A DNA stretch of 64,000 nucleotides. Source: Nitratireductor aestuarii. Its GTDB lineage: Bacteria; Pseudomonadota; Alphaproteobacteria; Rhizobiales; Rhizobiaceae. This document shows positions 28,980-38,085 of the stretch, piece by piece (position 1 is the first letter of the stretch; each line of letters opens with the position of its first letter). A program made the translations under genes and the position numbers. The notes under the pieces are model-generated. The model worked only from the letters and a program-made list of their open reading frames with translations. It made no database searches and was not told where the DNA came from. The DNA is taken from contig NZ_BMIF01000008.1 of the NCBI RefSeq assembly GCF_014641695.1, forward strand, positions 179,399 through 243,398. Reading direction: 5' to 3'.

Positions 28980-29732
28980 ATGAAAGCAGTGAATACCGAG
29001 ACCAAACCACGGCGTAGAAGCACACTCCTGCTCATCGCACTGAGCCTTCCGGTTCTCGCGATCCTGCTCACGCTGGGTACCTGGCAGGTGCAGCGGCTGC
29101 AGTGGAAGGAAGGGCTGATCCAGCGCGTCAACGAGCGGATGGCGGAACAGCCCGTCCCTCTTGCTAAGATTGCCTCCGAGTATGCTGCCGGCGAAGAGAT
29201 CGAGTATCGGCCGGTCACACTTTCAGGCTCGTTCCTGCATCAGGGCGAGCGGCATTATTTCGCGACCTGGCAGGGGCAGTCCGGCTACTTCGTTCACACG
29301 CCAATGGACCTCGGCGGCGGACAGTACATCCTCGTCAATCGTGGCTTCGTGCCCTTCGACCGGAAGGACCCGGTGACGCGTGAAGCGGGCCAGGTCGAGG
29401 GCAGGGTCGACATTGGCGGTGTGTCGCGTCTGCCGGAGACGGAGAAGCCGTCTTTCTTGGTTCCGGACAATGACCTCGACAAGAACATCTTCTACTGGCG
29501 TGACATTCCCACCATGGCGCGCACGGCGGGCCTGCCGACGGACAAGGTCTATCCGTTCTTTGTCGATGCGGATGCCAAGCCCAATCCTGGTGGATTGCCG
29601 ATCGGTGGCGTGACGCTGGTTGACTTCCCCAACAGACACCTTGAATACGCTGTGACCTGGTATGGACTCGCCTTTGCGCTTGTTTTGGTTCTCGCCCATT
29701 GGATTTATCGCCAGTGGCGAGCCAAGGCTTGA
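28980..29732 (+). CDS. SURF1 family oxidase assembly protein
   Basis: Helps insert haem A into cytochrome oxidase subunit I. The 250-residue protein has a membrane helix at each end (LLLIALSLPVLAILLTLGTWQVQRL and EYAVTWYGLAFALVLVLAHWIYR) with a periplasmic domain between, the classic SURF1 layout. The start at 28980 is chosen because the longer frame overlaps the ctaE coding region and the terminator. It may have its own promoter or depend on read-through. No DUF983 gene stands between ctaE and surf1, as is common in relatives. Confidence 0.94.
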   Translation: MKAVNTETKPRRRSTLLLIALSLPVLAILLTLGTWQVQRLQWKEGLIQRVNERMAEQPVPLAKIASEYAAGEEIEYRPVTLSGSFLHQGERHYFATWQGQSGYFVHTPMDLGGGQYILVNRGFVPFDRKDPVTREAGQVEGRVDIGGVSRLPETEKPSFLVPDNDLDKNIFYWRDIPTMARTAGLPTDKVYPFFVDADAKPNPGGLPIGGVTLVDFPNRHLEYAVTWYGLAFALVLVLAHWIYRQWRAKA

Positions 29733-29780
29733 TTGCGCGGCTGTTCGTATCCACGTAGTCGCTTCAGGAGATTTCACGCA

Positions 29781-30791
29781 ATGACGATGAATGGCGAAAA
29801 GCAGAAACTGACGATCCGGCTGTGCGGACCACGCGGATTCTGCGCAGGCGTGGACCGCGCCATTCAGATCGTCGTACTGGCGCTCAAGAAATACGGCAGG
29901 CCGGTCTATGTGCGCCACGAGATCGTGCACAACCGCTATGTGGTCGAAGGGCTGCAGGAGCGCGGCGCGGTCTTCATCGAAGAGCTGAGCGAGATCCCCG
30001 AAGAGCACCGCCATTGCCCCGTGGTGTTCTCGGCCCATGGTGTTCCGAAGTCGGTTCCAGCGGATGCGCGCGAACGCAATCTGTTCTATCTCGACGCGAC
30101 TTGCCCGCTCGTCTCCAAGGTTCACAAGCAGGCGATGCGCCACCAGCGGCTTGGCCGCCACGTTATTCTGATCGGCCATGCCGGCCACCCGGAAGTGATC
30201 GGTACCATGGGCCAGCTTCAAGAGGGTGCGGTCTCTCTCGTGGAGACTGTCGAGGACGCGCAACGGTTCGTTCCCCCAACCGAGGCACCGCTCGGGTTTG
30301 TGACGCAGACGACACTGTCGGTTGAGGACACGGCCGGCATCATTGAGGCATTGGAGCAGCGTTTCCCCGAGATCCAGGCGCCGGCCGCAGAATCCATCTG
30401 TTATGCAACGACCAATCGACAGGATGCCGTGAAGTCGGCTGCACCCGGTTCGGATCTCTTCCTTGTGGTGGGCGCGCCTAACTCATCGAACTCACGGCGG
30501 CTCGTTGAAGTTGCCGAGCGGGCGGGGGCAAAGCGCGGCCTGCTGGTGCAGCGCGCGTCTGAAATTCCGTGGGACGAGATCGGCGATATTTCCGTGCTCG
30601 GACTGTCTGCCGGTGCATCTGCCCCTGAAATCATCGTGGACGAAATCATCGAAGCCTTTCGCGGGCGCTATGACGTGACGGTGGATTTGGCTATCACAGC
30701 GATCGAGGGAGAAAACTTCCCCGTGAACCGTGAGCTGCGAGACGTGCCGCTCACGAACGCGGACATGGCTTTTGTGAACGGGACGCTTTGA
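29781..30791 (+). CDS. ispH: 4-hydroxy-3-methylbut-2-enyl diphosphate reductase IspH
   Basis: Fe-S enzyme that makes IPP and DMAPP in the last MEP-pathway step. The 336-residue protein has the three cluster cysteines in [23 protein letters not shown] and [10 protein letters not shown], and the conserved SAHGVPKSV and [13 protein letters not shown] histidines. GGAG lies 10 bases before the chosen ATG; the frame is open 16 codons further upstream without a good start. It is followed after 4 bp by thrB. Confidence 0.97.
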   Translation: MTMNGEKQKLTIRLCGPRGFCAGVDRAIQIVVLALKKYGRPVYVRHEIVHNRYVVEGLQERGAVFIEELSEIPEEHRHCPVVFSAHGVPKSVPADARERNLFYLDATCPLVSKVHKQAMRHQRLGRHVILIGHAGHPEVIGTMGQLQEGAVSLVETVEDAQRFVPPTEAPLGFVTQTTLSVEDTAGIIEALEQRFPEIQAPAAESICYATTNRQDAVKSAAPGSDLFLVVGAPNSSNSRRLVEVAERAGAKRGLLVQRASEIPWDEIGDISVLGLSAGASAPEIIVDEIIEAFRGRYDVTVDLAITAIEGENFPVNRELRDVPLTNADMAFVNGTL

Positions 30792-30795
30792 TTCG

Positions 30796-31764
30796 ATGGC
30801 CGTCTATACCGACATTTCCGAGGATGAGCTCGTCGCGTTTCTCGGCGAGTATCCCGTGGGCACGCTGCTCTCCTACAAGGGAATTGCAGAGGGGACGGAG
30901 AATTCCAACTTCCTGCTGCATACGTCCGACAGTGCGTTCATCCTGACGCTCTATGAGCGCCGCGTGGAGACGAGCGATCTGCCGTTCTTCCTCGGACTGA
31001 TGGAGCACCTGTCGCAGAAGGGGATCTCCTGCCCGCTGCCGGTGAAGCGCAATGACGGCGAGCTGATCGGCCAGATTGCTGGCCGTCCGGCTGCGCTTAT
31101 TACGTTCCTCGAAGGCATGTGGATGCGCAACCCGACGGTGCAGCATTGCCGACAGGTAGGCGAAGCGCTCGCGCAGATGCACATCGCTGCGGAAGACTTT
31201 CCGCTTCAGCGCCAGAACGCACTGTCGCCCGAAGGCTGGGGACGGCTCTGGGATGGTTGCCGCAATCGTGCCGATGAAGTGATGCCGGGGCTGGCCAAGG
31301 AAGCAGGCAAGGACTTTGACGAGATCGTCGGCCAATGGCCGTCGGATCTGCCGTCCGGCGTCATCCATGCGGATCTGTTCCCCGACAACGTGTTCTTCCT
31401 CAACGGCAAGCTCTCCGGCGTCATCGACTTCTATTTCGCCTGCAATGATCTGCTCGCCTACGATATCGCCACCTGCCTCAACGCCTGGTGCTTCGAGAAG
31501 GATGCTTCGTACAACCTGACCAAGGGTGCAGCACTGCTGGCTGGCTATCAGAGTGTCAGGCCATTGCAGGATGCGGAGCTGGAAGCGCTGCCGCTCCTCT
31601 GCCGTGGTTCGGCGATCCGGTTCATGCTGACGCGCCTCTATGACTGGCTGACGATCCCGGATGGACCGTTGATCAAGAAGCGCGATCCGCTGGAATATCT
31701 GCGTCGCATGCGGTTCCACCGGCAGATCCGTTCTGCAAGCGAATATGGTGTGGGGCTGGCGTGA
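30796..31764 (+). CDS. thrB: Homoserine kinase, APH-type ThrB
   Basis: Phosphorylates homoserine for threonine synthesis. The 322-residue protein belongs to the aminoglycoside-phosphotransferase-like fold, not the GHMP fold of enterobacterial ThrB. The N-lobe has [22 protein letters not shown]. The catalytic loop is [14 protein letters not shown] and the metal-binding segment [16 protein letters not shown]. Its product is the substrate of the threonine synthase at 39.4-40.8 kb. The stop overlaps the GTG start of rnhA by 4 bases. Confidence 0.95.
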   Translation: MAVYTDISEDELVAFLGEYPVGTLLSYKGIAEGTENSNFLLHTSDSAFILTLYERRVETSDLPFFLGLMEHLSQKGISCPLPVKRNDGELIGQIAGRPAALITFLEGMWMRNPTVQHCRQVGEALAQMHIAAEDFPLQRQNALSPEGWGRLWDGCRNRADEVMPGLAKEAGKDFDEIVGQWPSDLPSGVIHADLFPDNVFFLNGKLSGVIDFYFACNDLLAYDIATCLNAWCFEKDASYNLTKGAALLAGYQSVRPLQDAELEALPLLCRGSAIRFMLTRLYDWLTIPDGPLIKKRDPLEYLRRMRFHRQIRSASEYGVGLA

Positions 31765-32198
31765 AGCGGATCGAGATCTATACCGACGGTGCCTGTTCCG
31801 GTAACCCGGGTCCGGGCGGCTGGGGCGCCGTTCTGCGCTACAATGGCGTGGAGAAGGAACTCAAGGGTGGTGAGGCCGACACCACGAACAACCGCATGGA
31901 GCTGAAGGCGGCCACCGAGGCGCTCAACGCGCTCAAGGCTCCATGCGAGGTCGATCTCTACACGGACAGCAACTACGTGCGTGACGGCATCTCAGGCTGG
32001 ATTCACGGCTGGAAGCGCAACGGCTGGAAGACGGCAGCCAACAAGCCCGTGAAGAATGCCGAGCTCTGGCAGGCGCTGGACGAGGCCACCAAGCGCCACA
32101 AGATCAACTGGCACTGGGTGAAGGGCCACGCTGGCCATCCCGAAAACGAACGCGCCGATGCGCTTGCCCGGGCGGGGATGGCCCCCTTCAAGCGCTGA
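31761..32198 (+). CDS. rnhA: Ribonuclease HI
   Basis: Cuts the RNA strand of RNA-DNA hybrids. The 145-residue protein has the four catalytic acids: Asp in [17 protein letters not shown], Glu in [13 protein letters not shown], Asp in [10 protein letters not shown], and Asp in NERADALAR. It begins with GTG inside the thrB stop (GTGA). The order ispH-thrB-rnhA is common in rhizobia. A strong terminator follows. Confidence 0.97.
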   Translation: MKRIEIYTDGACSGNPGPGGWGAVLRYNGVEKELKGGEADTTNNRMELKAATEALNALKAPCEVDLYTDSNYVRDGISGWIHGWKRNGWKTAANKPVKNAELWQALDEATKRHKINWHWVKGHAGHPENERADALARAGMAPFKR

Positions 32199-32227
32199 GC
32201 ACTACCGCTCACAACTTCAGAAATGAA

Positions 32228-32260
32228 AAAGCGGCCGCAGTGACGGCCGCTTTCTTGTTT
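32228..32260. terminator. Bidirectional terminator between rnhA and peroxiredoxin
   Basis: AAAGCGGCCG and CGGCCGCTTT form ten perfect pairs around CAGTGA. T-rich sequence follows on the plus strand, and on the minus strand TTTTT follows the stem, so it can serve both convergent genes. Confidence 0.9.
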
Positions 32261-32277
32261 GGAGCGATGGAACCGCT

Positions 32278-32766
32278 TTAGGCGAGCTGCTCCAGCAGGC
32301 GAGCTGCACCGCTCGTCTCGGCGGAGCCTGGAGCTTCCTCAACGTTGAGCTGCTTCACGACGCCATCTTCAACCAGCATGGAGAAGCGGCTCGCGCGGGT
32401 GCCAAGGCCACCAGCGGAAAGGTCGAGCGTGAGGCCGAGGGCACGGGCAAAGTCTGCGTTGCCGTCGGCAAGGAAGACGAGCTTGTCTTCAGCGCCGGTG
32501 AAGCGGGCCCAGGCGCGCATGACATGCACGTCGTTCACGGCCAGCACCGCGACGTCATCGATGCCACGGGACTTGAATGCGTCGTAGTTCTCGACGAAGC
32601 CCGGAAGGTGATTGTTCGTGCAGGTTGGCGTGAACGCTCCGGGTACTGCGAAGAGCACGACCTTGCGGCCGGCAAAGAACTCGGCGGTGTTGACGTCTTC
32701 GGCGCCGTCCCCGGCAACCTTCTTGATCTTGACGTCGGGAATGGACTGGCCAATTGCGATGGTCAT
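32278..32766 (-). CDS. Peroxiredoxin, Prx5 type
   Basis: Thiol peroxidase that removes hydrogen peroxide and alkyl hydroperoxides. The 162-residue protein shows the Prx5 pattern VPGAFTPTCTNNHLPGF with peroxidatic Cys49, plus the arginine of the active site in GTRASRFSMLVEDGVV. No second conserved cysteine of a typical two-Cys form is seen, so it may rely on glutathione or glutaredoxin. GGAG precedes the ATG. It is 131 bp downstream of the DsbD-alpha-like gene on the same strand. Confidence 0.93.
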   Translation of the reverse strand: MTIAIGQSIPDVKIKKVAGDGAEDVNTAEFFAGRKVVLFAVPGAFTPTCTNNHLPGFVENYDAFKSRGIDDVAVLAVNDVHVMRAWARFTGAEDKLVFLADGNADFARALGLTLDLSAGGLGTRASRFSMLVEDGVVKQLNVEEAPGSAETSGAARLLEQLA

Positions 32767-32897
32767 CTACAACTCTCCTCTTGGGGGGTAAACTTGAATT
32801 CGTTTTCCTGAACCGGAAACCACACCTAGAGGTTTCCTCACGAAAGCGAAACTGCCAAGCATATCCAGGCAATGATTATCCCATAAACACACAAAAA

Positions 32898-33707
32898 TCA
32901 GTCACCGATCGAGTGCCTGTTTGTCGGGAAGGGAATGGTTCCGGCAACGGCTGCGCCATCCTGCACCAGCGTGTAGTGGAGCAGGGTGTCCGGCCTGGGG
33001 GCTTTCAACACGCGCGCAGAGAAGGTGGCGGTGCCACCGTTGCTTTCCTTCAGGTCGGGCATGGTGATCTGGCCGTCTTCCGCGGTCACAAAGAGCTCCG
33101 GCTTTGTGTTGCCGACAGGAATCTGTACCGTAAGCAGTAGGTCGTCGTCCGTTACCTCTGCAGTGTCCACCCGAAAGTCGGCCCGAGGCTCTGTCGGCAG
33201 AGCCGCGAAGGCGGATTGCACCGTGAAGGCATCACGCTGATCCTCCGCGCCTGCACTTGCATCAAAGGTGAAGGATGCCTGGACCGGAATGCAGATCGTC
33301 TGGCAGATGCCGAGCATCACCTCGGCTTCGATCAGTGGGGCGGTGTTTGTTGCTGATGTATGGAAGACGACCGGAAACGTCACGCTTTTGCCGTAGCCCG
33401 CCCAGTCGCCGTAGGAATCCTCAAAGCGCTGCGGCGCCGGATAGAGGATCTCCGCACCCTGAATACCTGTCCCGACAGGGGCGATCTGTGGAGGAATGCC
33501 GGTTGCGCCGGGGTCGCGCCAATAGGTTTTCCAGCCAGGCTCCAGATGGATCTGCAACGCGCCGCGCAGCTTGCCCTCAGCGTCGGAAAGGCCAGAGGTT
33601 ACCAGCTTCACCGAGCCGCCTTGCGTGGTGAAGACGTCGCTCGAGGCGGCATAGAGAGGGGCGGCTGAGATCAGGCAGGCAAAGAAAATTGCTGTTCGTG
33701 GGATCAT
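32898..33707 (-). CDS. DsbD-alpha-like periplasmic thiol protein
   Basis: Exported protein resembling the N-terminal (alpha) domain of the thiol-disulfide transporter DsbD, without the membrane or thioredoxin parts. A signal peptide (MIPRTAIFFACLISAAPLYA) leads to a beta-sandwich of about 250 residues with WKTYWRDPGATGIPP and the redox pair in LGICQTICIPV. Such stand-alone forms are usual in rhizobia. The start at 33707 suits the signal peptide; an ATG six codons upstream is possible. It is divergent from yqgE. Confidence 0.8.
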   Translation of the reverse strand: MIPRTAIFFACLISAAPLYAASSDVFTTQGGSVKLVTSGLSDAEGKLRGALQIHLEPGWKTYWRDPGATGIPPQIAPVGTGIQGAEILYPAPQRFEDSYGDWAGYGKSVTFPVVFHTSATNTAPLIEAEVMLGICQTICIPVQASFTFDASAGAEDQRDAFTVQSAFAALPTEPRADFRVDTAEVTDDDLLLTVQIPVGNTKPELFVTAEDGQITMPDLKESNGGTATFSARVLKAPRPDTLLHYTLVQDGAAVAGTIPFPTNRHSIGD

Positions 33708-33824
33708 CAAGACGGGTTCGACCATTCCTGTGAAAGAGCTGTCAGAGCAAGAGGTAGTCTCTTCTGGCGCAGGTTACCAGCTTTGGAGACTTTCAAGCCT
33801 ATCGGAAACGCGGTAGTTTGAAGG

Positions 33825-34430
33825 ATGAAGAAAGTTTCAGGCACTCCCATGGCCGCATCGCAGTCACTGCAGAACCATTTCCTTCTCGCCATGCCGGGCA
33901 TGGAAGACCAGCGCTTTGCGCGTACGGTCGTCTACCTCTGCGCGCATACCGAGGAAGGCAGCATGGGGCTCGTGGTGAATAGGGCGCAGCAGCTCGTCTT
34001 CTCGGATATCCTTGTCGATCTCGGCATAGTCACGCGTGAAGATGTGATCAAGCTGCCGGAAAAGGCAAAGCGTCTCAAGGTGCTGAACGGTGGCCCCGTG
34101 GAGCAGAGCCGTGGCTTCGTGCTGCACAGTGGCGACTATGTGGTGGAAACGTCTCTACCCGTGTCGGATGATGTCTGCCTGACGGCAACGTTTGACATCC
34201 TGCGCGACATTTCCTCCGGCCGCGGGCCGTCGAAGGCTGTGATGGCGCTTGGATATGCGGGCTGGGGAGCGGGTCAGCTTGAGGCTGAGATCGCCGACAA
34301 CGGATGGCTTGCCTGTCCCGCGAAGACGGATCTGCTGTTTACCGAGAAGGTCGATACGCTCTACGACCGCGTCATGGCTTCCATGGGCATTGACCTGTCG
34401 CGTCTCAGCAGCAACGCTGGTCACGCTTGA
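33825..34430 (+). CDS. YqgE/AlgH family protein
   Basis: A 201-residue cytoplasmic protein of the UPF0301 (YqgE/AlgH) family. Marks are NHFLLAMPGMEDQRFARTVVYLCAHTEEGSMGLVVNR, GGPVEQSRGFVLH and GYAGWGAGQLEAEIADNGWL. No enzymatic activity is established for the family. The first ATG follows AAGG; an ATG eight codons later is also possible. A clear terminator follows. Confidence 0.92.
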   Translation: MKKVSGTPMAASQSLQNHFLLAMPGMEDQRFARTVVYLCAHTEEGSMGLVVNRAQQLVFSDILVDLGIVTREDVIKLPEKAKRLKVLNGGPVEQSRGFVLHSGDYVVETSLPVSDDVCLTATFDILRDISSGRGPSKAVMALGYAGWGAGQLEAEIADNGWLACPAKTDLLFTEKVDTLYDRVMASMGIDLSRLSSNAGHA

Positions 34431-34455
34431 GGCGTCTCCTGGTTGAGAATTTGCT

Positions 34456-34487
34456 ATGCCGTCGGCTGAAAGGCTGGCGGCATTTTT
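34456..34487 (+). terminator. Terminator of yqgE
   Basis: ATGCCGTCGGC and GCTGGCGGCAT pair along all eleven positions (two G-U pairs) around TGAAAG, followed by TTTTC. It lies 25 bases after the yqgE stop and just before the end of the convergent gene. Confidence 0.8.
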
Positions 34488-34496
34488 CATTGATCA

Positions 34497-37391
34497 TCAC
34501 GACAGCGATTTCAGCGGGTACTGTTCCATCAGCATGCGCAGGCTGGTTTCCGCATCGGCAGGTGTGCCGAAGTGGAAGCTCTGTGCGTATTCGCAGCCCG
34601 TGCGGCGGAGTTCCTCGACTTCCGCATCGCCATTGACGCCTTCAGCGACGACCGAGAGGCCGAGCTCATGGGCCATGGTGATCATCGACCGCAAGAGCAC
34701 CGCACCCTTGCTGGTGTTGTCGCTCAGGAAGCTCCTGTCGATCTTGATCGTGTCGAAGGGGAAGCGCGTCAGATAGGAGAGGGACGAGTAGCCGGTGCCG
34801 AAATCATCGAGCGCAAGGCCGATGCCAAGCTGGCGCAGCTTGGTCAGCACATGGGCCGACTGCTCCGGGTTATCCATGATGAGCGATTCGGTGAGCTCCA
34901 GCCGGAAGCAGCGCGGCTTGATGCCGGATCGTGTGATTGCCGAGCGCACGTCACCGACGAGATCACGGCGGATGAGCTGGCGGCTCGACACATTCACCGA
35001 CACAAAGAGCGGGATTTCGCCCAGCTGCTTCTGCCAGGCGTAGAGGTCGTCGGCAGCCTGCTGCAATGCAAACTGGCCGAGCGCCACGATCAGGCCGGAG
35101 CTTTCAGCAATCGGAATGAAGTCGGCTGGCTGGATCAAGCCACGACGCGGGTGCTCCCAGCGCATCAATGCCTCAAAGCCGGCCACAGTGCCGTCTTCAA
35201 GACGAACGATGGGCTGGTAGACGAGGCGCAGTTCCTTGCGCTCAACCGCGCGGCGCAGGTCTGATTCGATCTGCAGGCGATCGGTGCCGCTGGTGCGGAA
35301 GGCCGGCCGGAACGGCTCGATGCGATCGCCGCCGAAGCGCTTGGAGTGATGCATCGCAAGCTCGGCATCCTTCAGCATGTCTTCGGCCGAGTTCATGCCG
35401 GCCGTCCAGGAAACGAGGCCTACGGACGGCGTCAGGATGATCTCCTTGCGGGCGAAGGTGATCGGCGCGCGGATCGCCTTGCGGACGGCATCGGCCACGG
35501 CTGCAACGCGGGAGGGAGCGGTTTCCGACAGGAGGATCATGGCGAACTGGTCGCCGGTAAGGCGCGAGAGCGTGTCGCCGGGCTTCAGGAGGCGGTGCAG
35601 GCGCCGGGCGATCGTCAGCAGGATCGTGTCACCAGCGGAGATGCCCAGCTCGTCATTGACCAGCTTGAAGCGGTCGATGTCGATCATCAGAACTGTCGGG
35701 CGGATCTTGCTCTGGTTGCCAGCCATGGCGAGCGTGGTTTCCAGCAGGGTGATGAAGAGCTCGCGGTTCGGAAGGCCGGTGAGGTTGTCATGCACGGCGT
35801 CGTGCAGCAGCCGTTCCTCGGCCTTCTTCTGCTCGGTGACGTCGATCATCGTGCCGACGCAGCGAATGACCTCGCCATCGGCGCCGACGACAGGACGGGC
35901 GCGCAGCGACAGCCAATGATAGTGGCCGTCGGAGCTGCGCAGGCGGAAGTTCTGGGAAATCTTGCCGCGACGCTGTTCGAGGATGGTGTCGAGCGTGGAG
36001 CGGAAGGTGTCGCGGTCATCGGCGTGGAGCAGGGGCAGCCAGCTGCGGGCAGGGCCGTTGAGGCTGCCGGCTGGCATGCCGAGCTGTTTGCTTACGTCCG
36101 GCTTGGTGATCACACGGTCGCGCGTTACGTCCCAATCCCAGACGAGGTCGCCTGAACCGGCGACGGCAAGCGCCTGACGTTCCATGTCACTGAACAGGCC
36201 CTGGAACAGGGTGCTTCCCGTGAAGGCGTGCTGCATCACGGTGAAGCCGATGAGCAGGATGATCAGGATGAGACCGCCGCCGATCGCGGGCTGGACGATG
36301 TCATTGTCGAGCTGGCCCGTCACTGCGAGCCAGGAGCCGAAGACCCAGACAAGCACCATCAGCCAGCTTGGTATGAGCATGATGGCGCGGTCATAGCCGT
36401 GCAGGCCGAGGTAGATGATGAGGCCGAGGCCGACAAGTGCGGTGAGGCCGAAGGAAAGGCGGGCGATGCCTGCGGCGATCGGCGGATCGAACCAGGCGAT
36501 GCCTGCGATGAAGGCAAGGCCGATGATCCAGGCCAGAAGGCCGTAGCTGAACTGCTCATGCCACCGGTTGAGGTTCAGATAGGCAAACAGGAAGACCACG
36601 AGCGAGGCCGCTAGCGCCACTTCCGTCCCCGCGCGCCAAAGCTGCTCATTGGCGGGGTCAATGTTGACGAGGCGGTCGAGGAAGTCGAAGTCGACCGAGA
36701 TATAGGCAAGGACTGCCCAGGCCAGCGCTGCGGTCGCGGGGAACATGGATGTTCCGCGGATCACGAAGAGGATGGTGAGGAAGAGCGCCAGCAGGCCCGC
36801 GATGCCAATGACGATGCCGCGGAAGAGTGTGTAGGAGTTTACCGTGTCCTTGTAGGCGGAGGGCTCCCAGACGTAGATCTGCGGCAGGTTGTGGGACGAG
36901 AGTTCAGCAACGAAAGTGATGACGGAGTTCGGGTTCAGCGTGACAAGGAACTCGTCGGCATTGCCGCTCGACACCCTGTCGAGCGCAAAGCCTTCGCTGG
37001 GTGTGATGGAGGCGATACGCTGGGAGCCGAGATCGGGCCAGATAAGGCCGGAACCAACCAGACGGAAGTGTGGGGCGACGATCAGCCGGTCAATCTGGGC
37101 ATCGGTGGTGTTGGCAAGGGCAAAAACGGCCCAGTCGCCGGTGAAGCTTCGGTCTTTCGCTTCCACCTCGATGCGGCGGACGATGTTGTCCGCACCCGGT
37201 GCGGTGGAGACCTGAAATGTTTCACCCTGGCCACGGTAGATCTCGACCGCCTTTGAAAGGTCAAGCGCAACGTCCTCACGCGTGATCTTGATTGGCTCGA
37301 CGGCTTGCGAGTGTCCAGCAGACATCAGGACGAACACAAACACGGCCAGAAGGCTGCAAAGACGTTTCAAGACTGTGAACCAAGGCAACAA
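34497..37391 (-). CDS. Membrane PAS-GGDEF-EAL protein, probable c-di-GMP phosphodiesterase
   Basis: A 964-residue sensor. A signal peptide and an extracytoplasmic domain (to about residue 185) precede seven or so membrane helices (about 190-390), a 7TMR-DISM-like layout. A PAS domain with PAC motif (about 410-530), a GGDEF domain (about 540-700) and an EAL domain (about 715-960) follow. The cyclase motif is TGDQF instead of GGDEF, so synthesis is doubtful. The phosphodiesterase residues look intact: EALMRWEHP, ELTESLIMDN, DDFGTGYSSL, DRSFLSD. It is last in a likely thrC-M16-rimJ-EAL series on this strand. Confidence 0.9.
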   Translation of the reverse strand: MLPWFTVLKRLCSLLAVFVFVLMSAGHSQAVEPIKITREDVALDLSKAVEIYRGQGETFQVSTAPGADNIVRRIEVEAKDRSFTGDWAVFALANTTDAQIDRLIVAPHFRLVGSGLIWPDLGSQRIASITPSEGFALDRVSSGNADEFLVTLNPNSVITFVAELSSHNLPQIYVWEPSAYKDTVNSYTLFRGIVIGIAGLLALFLTILFVIRGTSMFPATAALAWAVLAYISVDFDFLDRLVNIDPANEQLWRAGTEVALAASLVVFLFAYLNLNRWHEQFSYGLLAWIIGLAFIAGIAWFDPPIAAGIARLSFGLTALVGLGLIIYLGLHGYDRAIMLIPSWLMVLVWVFGSWLAVTGQLDNDIVQPAIGGGLILIILLIGFTVMQHAFTGSTLFQGLFSDMERQALAVAGSGDLVWDWDVTRDRVITKPDVSKQLGMPAGSLNGPARSWLPLLHADDRDTFRSTLDTILEQRRGKISQNFRLRSSDGHYHWLSLRARPVVGADGEVIRCVGTMIDVTEQKKAEERLLHDAVHDNLTGLPNRELFITLLETTLAMAGNQSKIRPTVLMIDIDRFKLVNDELGISAGDTILLTIARRLHRLLKPGDTLSRLTGDQFAMILLSETAPSRVAAVADAVRKAIRAPITFARKEIILTPSVGLVSWTAGMNSAEDMLKDAELAMHHSKRFGGDRIEPFRPAFRTSGTDRLQIESDLRRAVERKELRLVYQPIVRLEDGTVAGFEALMRWEHPRRGLIQPADFIPIAESSGLIVALGQFALQQAADDLYAWQKQLGEIPLFVSVNVSSRQLIRRDLVGDVRSAITRSGIKPRCFRLELTESLIMDNPEQSAHVLTKLRQLGIGLALDDFGTGYSSLSYLTRFPFDTIKIDRSFLSDNTSKGAVLLRSMITMAHELGLSVVAEGVNGDAEVEELRRTGCEYAQSFHFGTPADAETSLRMLMEQYPLKSLS

Positions 37392-37404
37392 GAATCAGCC
37401 TCGC

Positions 37405-37992
37405 CTATGTTTGAACCGGGTTTTCTCCGACGATCCGGGCATACAGATAGTGGTCTTGCCACAAACCATTGATGCACAGGTAGGAACGCATGAGCCCTTC
37501 GCGCTGAAATCCGGCTTTTTCAAGTAAGCGGACGGAGCGCTTGTTGGTGGGAATACAAGCCGCTTCGAGCCGGTGCAACCGCAGTGTTTGAAAAGCATAG
37601 GGAATAACGCACTGGAGGGCGTCATACATGGCGCCTTTGCCTGCATGACGCTCGCCCATCCAGTAGCCGATGGTCGCGGCTTGCGCCGCTCCACGGCGGA
37701 TGTTGCTGAGGGAAATACCCCCGAGAAGTATGGTGTTTTCCCTGGAAAAGAGGAAGAAGGAAACCGCCTGCCCGAGCTGATAGGCGCTCTGGTATTGCTG
37801 CAGCCGACGCCGATAAGACTTGCGTGTAAGTTCATCAGGCGCCCACACCGGCTCCCACTTTGACAAAAACTCCCGGCTTTCCCCACGCAGCGCTGCCCAT
37901 GCGGCATAGTCACCGCTACTGGGCATACGCAAAACGACCTTGGCGCCTTCCAGCACCGGGTCGTCGCGGCGAAAGAAGGAGCCGGTGAACAT
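37405..37992 (-). CDS. GNAT acetyltransferase, RimJ type
   Basis: N-acetyltransferase of 195 residues resembling RimJ, which acetylates the N-terminus of ribosomal protein S5. The fold is visible as an early VVLRMPSSGDYAAWAALR, the acetyl-CoA loop in GYWMGERHAGKGAMYDAL (in place of the usual QxxGxG/A) and LHRLEAACIPTNKRSVRLLEKAGF near the end. The ATG overlaps no other gene. A larger open frame in another phase covers the same bases but lacks family features. It lies 93 bp after the M16 peptidase and 13 bp before the EAL gene. Confidence 0.9.
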   Translation of the reverse strand: MFTGSFFRRDDPVLEGAKVVLRMPSSGDYAAWAALRGESREFLSKWEPVWAPDELTRKSYRRRLQQYQSAYQLGQAVSFFLFSRENTILLGGISLSNIRRGAAQAATIGYWMGERHAGKGAMYDALQCVIPYAFQTLRLHRLEAACIPTNKRSVRLLEKAGFQREGLMRSYLCINGLWQDHYLYARIVGENPVQT

Positions 37993-38085
37993 GCTAGATC
38001 ACGATGACCTTCCAACGAGCCGCCATCATGGTCATCCCTTCTCCGATCGTTCGTCCATCGCTGTCATTCCGGCGACCATCCCGCG

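Noticed and set aside
37395..38015. 206-codon minus-strand frame in another phase over the RimJ-type gene
   Set aside because: The overlapping 195-residue frame has full GNAT features; this one has none.
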